The notes below the pieces were generated by a model. The model was given only the letters and a program-made list of their open reading frames with translations, was not told the origin of the DNA and ran no database searches. DNA of 41,474 nucleotides, taken from positions 1-41,474 of the forward strand of contig JBJXEY010000203.1 in assembly GCA_046153355.1 (NCBI GenBank), written 5' to 3'. The position numbers were made by a program, and so were the translations under genes. This document shows, piece by piece, positions 25,327 to 32,343 of the stretch. The number at the start of each line of letters is the position of its first letter. Within the stretch, counting starts at the first letter, position 1. The DNA comes from 2-02-FULL-62-17 sp046153355. Lineage in GTDB: Bacteria > Pseudomonadota > Gammaproteobacteria > Burkholderiales > SG8-39.

Positions 25327-25758
25327 ATGAACATCGCGACTAAAATTCTCAACGTGATCGCATTCGCGGCGGCCTGCCTTGCCTGCACCGGCGCCATCGC
25401 GCAAAATTGGCCAACGCCGAAGAAACTTACCGGCAAATGGACATTGGCGGGAAGCAATGATGGGCATCGCATCGTTGTCGCCATGGATACCACCACCGGC
25501 ACCGGTCAGGTATCGGTGACCTTCCCAGAGGACCGCTGCTCGATTCGTTCGGCGCCCATGACCATGAACAATCAAGGCGGACGCATCCTGCTCAAATCGT
25601 TCAGCGGATATGCCAGCATGTGCGTCACCGAAATGACCCTGGAAATGGTGCCCAGCCCGGGCCCGAAAGGCGCCATCGGTTATCGAGGCGAATTGCGCTT
25701 AGTCGGTTCAGCGGCCAATCGCGCGCCGATATTGCGCGGGCAGTTGACTGAGCCGTAA
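25327..25758 (+). CDS. Small secreted protein of unknown function
   Basis: This 143-residue protein has a clear signal peptide (FAAACLACTGAIAQ, cleavage near residue 26), preceded by a good ribosome site AGGAG. The mature part is about 117 residues, beta-rich by composition, with two cysteines (in DRCSIRS and ASMCVTE) that could form a disulfide. I do not recognise the family. It lies 19 bases before a DsbA-family gene that could introduce such a disulfide, which suggests a periplasmic or outer-membrane-facing role. Confidence 0.75.
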   Translation: MNIATKILNVIAFAAACLACTGAIAQNWPTPKKLTGKWTLAGSNDGHRIVVAMDTTTGTGQVSVTFPEDRCSIRSAPMTMNNQGGRILLKSFSGYASMCVTEMTLEMVPSPGPKGAIGYRGELRLVGSAANRAPILRGQLTEP

Positions 25759-25777
25759 TGGATCACGCGGAGTTCAA

Positions 25778-26656
25778 ATGAAAAATTGCAAACAAATATT
25801 TTCGCGTGTGTTGCTCTCCAGTGTGGTGATGGTGATCGCCGCCGCTGCCGCGCATGCGCAAGCCCCATCTCGTCCCCCGGTAAAAGCGCCCGCGGCCGCG
25901 CCTTCGCAAACCGACACTGAACTAAATCTGCTGAAACTCGAAATGCAACGCATGCGTGCCGATGTTGAAATCATGAAAGGGCACATCGGCCGTATCGTCC
26001 AGTTTTTGCAGCAACGCGAAACGTTAGGCGCGGCGCCCCAGCAATTCGCGCCGCAAGCCCAGGCGCCGCAACCCGGCCTGGGATTCAATCCGGCCAACGC
26101 GAAAGTCAGCATCGCCGGCGCGCCAACTCTGGGCCGCGCCGACGCGCCGATCACCATCGTCGAGTTCTCCGATTTCGAATGTCCGTTCTGCCAGCGCCAC
26201 TTCCGTTCTACGCTGCCTGACATCAAGCGCGATTACGTCGACACCGGCAAGGTGCGTTACGTATTCCTCGATTTCCCGCTGGAGCAGATGCACCTCAAGG
26301 CGCGTAAAGCCGCCGAGGCCGCGCACTGCGCCGCGGAGCAAGGAAAGTTCTGGGAAATGCACGACATATTGTTCGAGCAATCGGCCAATCTGGATTTGCG
26401 TCAATATCCTGGCTATGCCAAGCAACTTAATCTGGAAGCTTTTGCGTTCGATTTGTGCCTGAGTACCGGAAAACAAACCGCCAAGATCAATCGCGGTATC
26501 GCCAGCGGTCAATCCATCGGCATTAACGCCACCCCCAGCTTCATCGTCGCCAAAACGGAACGTGGCGACATTGTAAGCGGTGGCAACCTGATCACCGGCG
26601 CCCAGCCCTACGAGCAGTTTCGCAATGCCATAGAGCAGGCGCTCGCCGCCAAATAA
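25778..26656 (+). CDS. DsbA-family thiol:disulfide oxidoreductase
   Basis: This 292-residue exported protein has a signal peptide ending near AHAQ (residue 28), a helical, probably coiled-coil segment (about 45-80) and a proline/glutamine-rich linker. A C-terminal thioredoxin-fold domain follows, with the active site C135-P-F-C138 in FSDFECPFCQRH. The cis-proline is P253 in NATPSF. The N-terminal helical extension resembles oligomerising DsbA/Com1/BdbD-type proteins, so isomerase activity is possible. It may act on pilins (PilE and PilV-type cysteines) or on the neighbouring secreted protein. Confidence 0.88.
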   Translation: MKNCKQIFSRVLLSSVVMVIAAAAAHAQAPSRPPVKAPAAAPSQTDTELNLLKLEMQRMRADVEIMKGHIGRIVQFLQQRETLGAAPQQFAPQAQAPQPGLGFNPANAKVSIAGAPTLGRADAPITIVEFSDFECPFCQRHFRSTLPDIKRDYVDTGKVRYVFLDFPLEQMHLKARKAAEAAHCAAEQGKFWEMHDILFEQSANLDLRQYPGYAKQLNLEAFAFDLCLSTGKQTAKINRGIASGQSIGINATPSFIVAKTERGDIVSGGNLITGAQPYEQFRNAIEQALAAK

Positions 26657-26663
26657 TCCGCGC

Positions 26664-27299
26664 GTGCCAGTCTCGACCGCACAGTTCGAATTTGGTCCTA
26701 TCGGCAACAAGGTGGTCGCCGCGCTGAGTATCGCGGTCGTGTTGGCGGCGCTTGTTTTGGCGCTGTGGGCAGCTTGGCGCGTCGCCGATTTGGCTACCGA
26801 GGTCTGGCGAGCTCGTCATTGGCCGCAGGCGCAAGCCAGCATCATTCACGTGAGCATGTCCAACCAAGGCGAACCGCGGCGCCTTGGCTATTACGCCATG
26901 CGCATCAAGTACCGCTATTTTCATGGCGAGCGCGAATTCCAGAGCGGCCGCCTCGCCTTTACCGGACAAATCGGGGAAAGCGTCGCGGTGTGGGACGGAA
27001 TTTGGCTCGCCAAAGTCGTCGAATACCTGGAGAACTCGCGACTCGAAGGGCGTCCGGTTCCAATTTTCATCAATCCTTCCAATCCCGCGGAAACGGTGGT
27101 GTTTCGCCATATGCTGTGGGGCAACTATGTGATGCTCTCGCTATGGATGCTGCTTTGCAGCCTGCCCTTGATCGGCGTCACGGCATTGGCGGCGCGGCGT
27201 TCGCCACGTGCTTGCGCGCCCAGGGCCGCATCAGCCTTAGTTGCGTCGCTGTTTTGCGCGTTGGCGCTCGCTGGCGCCATGATCGCCTCCGCGGTGTGA
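26664..27299 (+). CDS. DUF3592-like membrane protein
   Basis: This 211-residue protein starts with GTG seven bases after the DsbA-like gene, so the two are probably coupled. It has a transmembrane helix at about 16-40 and two more in the C-terminal third (about 150-175 and 188-210). A soluble beta-rich loop between them has the DUF3592 pattern: W-x-x-A-x-A-x-I near residue 53, then IKYRYFHGEREFQSGRL and PVPIFINPSNPAETVV. The family function is unknown. The stop lies 52 bases from the convergent kinase stop. Confidence 0.75.
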   Translation: MPVSTAQFEFGPIGNKVVAALSIAVVLAALVLALWAAWRVADLATEVWRARHWPQAQASIIHVSMSNQGEPRRLGYYAMRIKYRYFHGEREFQSGRLAFTGQIGESVAVWDGIWLAKVVEYLENSRLEGRPVPIFINPSNPAETVVFRHMLWGNYVMLSLWMLLCSLPLIGVTALAARRSPRACAPRAASALVASLFCALALAGAMIASAV

Positions 27300-27351
27300 C
27301 AGAGCACGCGCCTATGCCGCCAGCCGATGGGCCGGGCCAAGCGCTCGCGCA

Positions 27352-29472
27352 TCAACCATCGCGCCGCGCCAGCAATTTGCTTTTGCCCGAAGCGCCATCC
27401 GCATTGCCGTCGGCCTTGAGCGTCAAAATCGCAGCGCAGCCCCCTTGCGCATTGCGCCGCATGCTCAACTGCCCTTGGTGAGACTCAACGATCGACTGGC
27501 TGATCGACAATCCCAGGCCGAGGCCGGATTTTTTGGTGGTGACGTAAGGTTCAAAGCAGCGGGCCAACTGCTCCTCATCCATGCCCGGCCCGTTGTCCTC
27601 CACCAGGATGCGAACCCAAGCGGCATCGGCCTGTTCGGCGCGAATCCAGATGCGCGGATCGCGACACTCACTCACCGCGTCGATGGCGTTGTGCAATAGA
27701 TTGAGCAACACCTGCACGATCAATATCTGATCCGCGAGCACCGGGGGCAATCGCGGATCGTGGGTCCATTCGATCTTAATACCGGCCTGGTCGACACGAA
27801 AGGCGGCCAGCGTGATCGCATTGCGTATAAGGGTGTCGGCCCCATGCGAAGCAATGCTGGGTTCCTGCTGAACAATGAATTGGCGAATACCGCGCACCGT
27901 CGCCGCGGCCACCTGCGCTTGTTTGGCGGCGGCATTCATGGAAGCAATCGCCTCGTCCAGCGCCTGCGGATCATCGCGCAGCATGCGTACGCTTGCACCA
28001 CAGTAACTCGCCACCGCCGCCAACGGTTGATTTAACTCGTGCGCCACCATCGACATAACATGATCCAGGGTGCCCAGTTTATCGGTTCGATTGAATTCGA
28101 TCTCGAGGCTACGCTGCCGATCAGTCCGCGCCCGCGTCTCGGTGATATCGGTGCATACACCGCGATATCCCGCCAATGCGCCTTGGTCGTCGTTGAATCG
28201 CGAGCAAGCGCATTGCAGCCAAGCGATCTGGCCATCGCGATGTGCAACGGCGATTTCCATGCGCGCATCCGATGCGGCGGCATGTTCAAGATCCATTTGC
28301 AAACCAAGATCGATGCAACGTTTGCCGATAATTTCGCGGGGAGATACTCCCAGTAGCGCATGCACCCTGCCGCTGGAGAAGGTAAATACTCCTTGCGCAT
28401 CGGTTTCCCACATCCAATCGCGAGTCGATTCGACCAAATTGCGAAAGCGCGACTCACTTCTACGCACCAGTGTGCCTAGTTGCCGCGAGGTGTCAACCGC
28501 CACGTCGCGTGCCAAGGCGATTCGCGCCGTGGTCAAGCAGAGAATCAAGGTGGTCAACAAGCCAATGGCCAGCGCCCACCAACTGTTTTTGTCCTCGGGC
28601 GTGTCGATTTCAGCGCGCGAGATAGCGGTGTGAATGCGATAGCGCAGGCCATCGATTTCGATCTGGCTTTCGCGCTCAAACCAAGTTGAATCGCCAGCCG
28701 CGAAGCTCCACGGGCTCGGCGTTTCGATTGGACCGTGCTTCGCGGTCTGAACCAAAATCCTCTCGATAGCGGCGCCGTCGCCGGCGGACTTGGCAAATAT
28801 CTTGATCGCGTAGGTGCCGATAGGCGGTTGATTGTCTCGGGCCAAGAATTCCGCCATGTCGGCACCAACCAGAGATTTCACCTCCAGGCCAACGGCGAGA
28901 ACCTGTGTTGGCGCTCGAAGCGTGCCGGTTTTAATGGCGCCCAGATAGACCGGCGTATCGATGCCGGATTCGTTTTCGGGTACATAGAGCGTTGCGTTGC
29001 CCGATCGCATAGCCTGCTGCAACGCGCGCAAGAAATGCGGTGCCTGGAGTATTTGACCACCTTCGGCGATCGGCGCGCCCCGGCTCGCCGCCAGGCCCAC
29101 GATTGGCGTGGCATCGTCCGCGACAGGCACGTCCGCGCGGGCGGGCGATAGTGCAAGAAAAGCGATCCAGCGAATGCCGTGAATGGGCGAGTCGTTACCT
29201 TCGCCAAGTAGCGACAAGGCGCGCAGCGACTCAATACCACCGCCAAGGCCATTCTCGGCGATCGAGCGAATACCCCGTGCCGCGCTCACCGCTTCTTGTA
29301 GACACATCTGTACCGTCAGCGCATAGCGTTTAGAGCGCAATTCGAACTGATCGTTGGCCAGTCGATCCGCCTCCAAACGAAAATATCCCGCCAGTGCCAC
29401 CGTCATCGCGCAACCACCGACGGCGACGATCAACGGCAGGCGCAAACGGCCCGAAATCCGGGGGAAATTCAT
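27352..29472 (-). CDS. Sensor histidine kinase (CHASE-like, PAS, HisKA, HATPase)
   Basis: This 706-residue kinase has a transmembrane helix at about 12-30, a CHASE-like periplasmic domain at about 40-290, and a second transmembrane helix at about 298-318. A PAS domain with its PAC motif follows at about 340-445, then the phosphoacceptor H478 in VAHELNQPLAAV. The ATPase part has the N box at N595 (NLLHNAIDAV), the G1 box DNGPG at 626-630 and the G2 box GLGLGLS near 650. The HELNQPL type is typical of DctB/FixL-class kinases. The signal is unknown. It is divergent from the FixJ-like regulator, its obvious partner. Confidence 0.92.
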   Translation of the reverse strand: MNFPRISGRLRLPLIVAVGGCAMTVALAGYFRLEADRLANDQFELRSKRYALTVQMCLQEAVSAARGIRSIAENGLGGGIESLRALSLLGEGNDSPIHGIRWIAFLALSPARADVPVADDATPIVGLAASRGAPIAEGGQILQAPHFLRALQQAMRSGNATLYVPENESGIDTPVYLGAIKTGTLRAPTQVLAVGLEVKSLVGADMAEFLARDNQPPIGTYAIKIFAKSAGDGAAIERILVQTAKHGPIETPSPWSFAAGDSTWFERESQIEIDGLRYRIHTAISRAEIDTPEDKNSWWALAIGLLTTLILCLTTARIALARDVAVDTSRQLGTLVRRSESRFRNLVESTRDWMWETDAQGVFTFSSGRVHALLGVSPREIIGKRCIDLGLQMDLEHAAASDARMEIAVAHRDGQIAWLQCACSRFNDDQGALAGYRGVCTDITETRARTDRQRSLEIEFNRTDKLGTLDHVMSMVAHELNQPLAAVASYCGASVRMLRDDPQALDEAIASMNAAAKQAQVAAATVRGIRQFIVQQEPSIASHGADTLIRNAITLAAFRVDQAGIKIEWTHDPRLPPVLADQILIVQVLLNLLHNAIDAVSECRDPRIWIRAEQADAAWVRILVEDNGPGMDEEQLARCFEPYVTTKKSGLGLGLSISQSIVESHQGQLSMRRNAQGGCAAILTLKADGNADGASGKSKLLARRDG

Positions 29473-29554
29473 CGCAGTCCTTGCCTACTCGTGGTATTTG
29501 CCTGCCCGCGTTCTTTGGTTATCATAGTATGCCGCTTTGACGCGTGTTGCCGCC

Positions 29555-29578
29555 GGGAAAATTTGGTTATAGTTTCCC
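29555..29578. promoter_or_regulatory. Inverted repeat between kinase and response-regulator genes
   Basis: Perfect arms GGGAAA (29555-29560) and TTTCCC (29573-29578), 12 bases apart, lie in the 132-base divergent region, 27 bases before the ATG of the response regulator. The position fits an autoregulatory binding site for the LuxR-type regulator. The arms are short and the assignment is tentative. Confidence 0.3.
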
Positions 29579-29604
29579 TGGCAAAAAAAATAGGGAGAAT
29601 CATC

Positions 29605-30288
29605 ATGCTTATACCGCGTGCGCCCACGAAAAATCGCGCCTCACGTTCATCGGTCAATGCAGACCCCGCCGCCTGCTCCAGCACTGGGTCTGACGCCGAT
29701 TGCAACGTGGTATTGATCGATGACAGCGAGGCGGTGCGCGAATCCACTCGTCTGCTATTGAAAACAGTGGGCCTGAAACTCACTGCGTTCGCGAGCCCGC
29801 TGCGTTATTTGGAGGAAATGCCTCAGGCCAGTTGCGTGCTGCTCGATGTGCGCATGCCGGAGATGAGCGGCATGGAGGTGTACCGGCGAATGCGCGAGAG
29901 CGGCTGTGAAACGCCGACGATTTTCATCACCGGTCACGGCCGGGTCGCGATGGCCGTCGATGCCATGCGCGACGGCGCGTTCGATTTTCTGGAAAAACCG
30001 ATTGACGATCAACGCCTTATCGACACGGTTTTTTCCGCGATCGCGCGCGATACGGATCGCCGTCGCGACGCCGGTTCGCGCGAAGCGGTTGCCAGCAAAC
30101 TCGCGCGACTGACACAGCGCGAACGAACCATCGCCGAGATGATCGCCGAAGGGCTTTCCAGCCGTGAAGTCGCGGAGAAACTCACGCTGAGCGTGCGTAC
30201 CGTGGAAGGCTATCGCAGCCGCATCCTCGCCAAACTCGAGGCCAACTCCTTGGCGCACTTGATTCGCATCGTTCACGAAACCAAATAA
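29605..30288 (+). CDS. FixJ/NarL-type response regulator
   Basis: The ATG at 29605 is chosen because GGGAG lies eight bases upstream; the frame is open earlier, to 29491. The 227-residue product has a non-conserved N-terminal tail of about 33 residues. A receiver domain follows with acidic residues D39-D40, phosphoacceptor D81 (CVLLDVRMPEMSG), T109 and K131 (FDFLEKP). A LuxR-type helix-turn-helix lies at about 165-225 (LTQRERTIAEMIAEGLSSREVAEKL). This is the FixJ/TodT/StyR arrangement. Its stop is separated by one base from the stop of the convergent flavoprotein gene. Confidence 0.93.
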   Translation: MLIPRAPTKNRASRSSVNADPAACSSTGSDADCNVVLIDDSEAVRESTRLLLKTVGLKLTAFASPLRYLEEMPQASCVLLDVRMPEMSGMEVYRRMRESGCETPTIFITGHGRVAMAVDAMRDGAFDFLEKPIDDQRLIDTVFSAIARDTDRRRDAGSREAVASKLARLTQRERTIAEMIAEGLSSREVAEKLTLSVRTVEGYRSRILAKLEANSLAHLIRIVHETK

Positions 30289-30289
30289 T

Positions 30290-31201
30290 TCAGCCGTGAT
30301 CCAAAAGCGCACGCGCCGCGGCCGCGGCGGCCATTCCGTCGGCAATGGCTTCCATGACATTGCGCCGCGAACCGGCGCGAATGTCCCCCGCAGAAAATAT
30401 GCCTTCAGCGCCAGTTAGCCCATCGGCGGCGATTCGCGTATAGCCACGCTCATCCAATTCGACCACGCCCTCGAGACAGCCGCTCGCCGGATCGAATCCG
30501 GCGTGCACCAGCACACCAATAACGCCAAGGGTCTCTCGGGTGCCATTGGATACCGTTTCGACTTCCACGCCTGTGACGCCATCCGCGCCGAGAATCGCCG
30601 TGGGTTTGCAACCCAAACGAATATCCAGTTTTGCATTGGCACGCGCACTGGCTTGAAGATCGGCTCGGGCGCTAAGCTGGTTGTCGATTTCCAGCACATG
30701 CACCACTGAAGCAAATTTCGACAAATACAGGGCTTCCCGGATGCCCGCATCGCCACCGCCGCACACCGCCACCGGTTTGTTGGAATACAAACCACCATCG
30801 CAAAACGCGCATTGAATGATGCCCTTGCCTTGATATTTGTCTTCGCCAGGAATGCCAAGGGGCCGTGTTTTTATTCCGCCCGCGATGATTACAACCGGCG
30901 CCGTGTAGGCCTTGCCATCGGCAAGGGTCACAGAGCGGCAACCCGAGTAAGATTCAAGTTCAATCACCTCGCCCAATTCCAGTTTCGCCCCGCGCGCCGC
31001 CTCGACCAGCGCATTGGCCAGCTTGGGGCCTTCGATACGCTCGCCTTTCGCGGGATAGTCGTCGATCCATTCGAGATTGCCGACACGACCACCGAAGGAT
31101 TCGCGCTCAATCACCAGCACGCGGCGTTGCGCCTTTTGCAGATGCGCCGCTGCGCTAAGACCCGCGGGGCCCGCGCCGATGACGATGAAGTCGAAATCCA
31201 T
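30290..31201 (-). CDS. Thioredoxin-reductase-like FAD/NAD(P) oxidoreductase with CxxC
   Basis: This 303-residue protein has the FAD motif GAGPAG at 9-14, a redox pair C131-A-F-C134 followed by DGG (thioredoxin reductase: CATCDG) and the nucleotide motif GGGDAG at 148-153. The C-terminal FAD motif is SAGDIR near 270. The thioredoxin reductase HRR signature that grips the NADPH phosphate is missing. The equivalent place reads LEIDNQ, whose acidic residues suggest NADH or a different donor. It lies 91 bases after a Bug gene and downstream of the UGSC selenoprotein on the same strand. It is therefore a candidate reductase for that protein, though this is inference. Confidence 0.85.
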   Translation of the reverse strand: MDFDFIVIGAGPAGLSAAAHLQKAQRRVLVIERESFGGRVGNLEWIDDYPAKGERIEGPKLANALVEAARGAKLELGEVIELESYSGCRSVTLADGKAYTAPVVIIAGGIKTRPLGIPGEDKYQGKGIIQCAFCDGGLYSNKPVAVCGGGDAGIREALYLSKFASVVHVLEIDNQLSARADLQASARANAKLDIRLGCKPTAILGADGVTGVEVETVSNGTRETLGVIGVLVHAGFDPASGCLEGVVELDERGYTRIAADGLTGAEGIFSAGDIRAGSRRNVMEAIADGMAAAAAARALLDHG

Positions 31202-31292
31202 GGTGTTGGTCCTACTTTGGTCAGTTCATTTGGATTTTGCTACGTCGCACCGATCAAGCGCGACGCCAATCGAAGAGTTACGTAACGCCTGA

Positions 31293-32330
31293 CTATTGTT
31301 CAAGCTTGATGCCAGTCTCGCGGATGGTTTTTTCCCACACCGAAAAGTCGCTACGGATGCGCTCGCCCAGTTCGGCCGGCGTACTCGCAACCAATTCCAC
31401 ATCATTGTTGGCGATGCCCTCACGGCCCGCGCCGGGTTTCAAGATCGCTTCAGTTTCACGATACAGTCGATCAATGATGACCTTGGGCGTGGCCGATGGC
31501 GCCATTAGCGCAAACCACGAAATCACATCGAACCCGGTGACACCCTGTTCATGCATGGTGGGCACATCGGGCGTGGCGCCGGCGCGCTTCATGTGGCCCA
31601 CCGCGACGATATGTACCTTGCCCGCCTTGGCGTGCGGCAGCAATAACGATCCGCCGAACAGCATGTCGATCACACCGGTCACCACATCGGTGGTGGATTG
31701 CGCGCCGCTTTTATAGGGCACGTGCACCATGTTCAAGCCCATGCGCTGCGCGAACAACGCCACCGCCAGGTGCTGTGTGCCGCCCACACCATTGGAGGAA
31801 TAAGTGAGCTTGCCGGGTTTAGCCCTGGCCACGGCCACCAACTCCTTGATGGTCTTCGCGCCCACCGAAGCGTGTACGCCCAGGTAAAGAGGCGAAGTGC
31901 AGACCATCGAAACCGGCGCGAGGTCTTTGTTTACGTCGTACGATAATTTCTGCCCGCCGATATTGGCGAAGATGGTGTTCATCACAATGCCCGACAAAGC
32001 CCCTTGCAACACCGTGTAACCATCCCCCGCCGATTTTGCCGCCGCGTCGATGCCGATGGCCTGATTGGCGCCGGCGCGATTCTCGATCACCACCGGCTGG
32101 CCCATGCGTTCTTGCATTTTTTGCGCATGGAAACGGGCGCAGACGTCGCCGGTGCCCGCAGGGGCAAAGGGCACGATGTAGCGGATTGGTTTGGCGGGGT
32201 AGGACTGCGCAAACGTAACAGAGGACAACACACTCATCGTCACTCCTAACGCAACGCACATCGCCCCGCGTATCAGCGTTACCCGCCGACCACTTATGGC
32301 AAAATTTGCACAGTCCGGCAACATGTTCAT
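31293..32330 (-). CDS. Bug/TctC-family periplasmic solute-binding protein
   Basis: The frame is open to 32486, but residues before 32330 are shadow of the upstream selenoprotein gene. The ATG at 32330, preceded by AAGG, gives 345 residues starting 13 bases after the upstream stop. A rather long signal region ends near VTFAQ, followed by SYPAKPIRYIVPFAPAG, VIENRAGANQ and GDGYTVLQ, all Bug hallmarks. Its position directly after the UGSC selenoprotein suggests that it binds the substrate of that pathway, perhaps a small organic acid. This is inference. Confidence 0.9.
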   Translation of the reverse strand: MNMLPDCANFAISGRRVTLIRGAMCVALGVTMSVLSSVTFAQSYPAKPIRYIVPFAPAGTGDVCARFHAQKMQERMGQPVVIENRAGANQAIGIDAAAKSAGDGYTVLQGALSGIVMNTIFANIGGQKLSYDVNKDLAPVSMVCTSPLYLGVHASVGAKTIKELVAVARAKPGKLTYSSNGVGGTQHLAVALFAQRMGLNMVHVPYKSGAQSTTDVVTGVIDMLFGGSLLLPHAKAGKVHIVAVGHMKRAGATPDVPTMHEQGVTGFDVISWFALMAPSATPKVIIDRLYRETEAILKPGAGREGIANNDVELVASTPAELGERIRSDFSVWEKTIRETGIKLEQ

Positions 32331-32343
32331 CGCATCACCTTCA

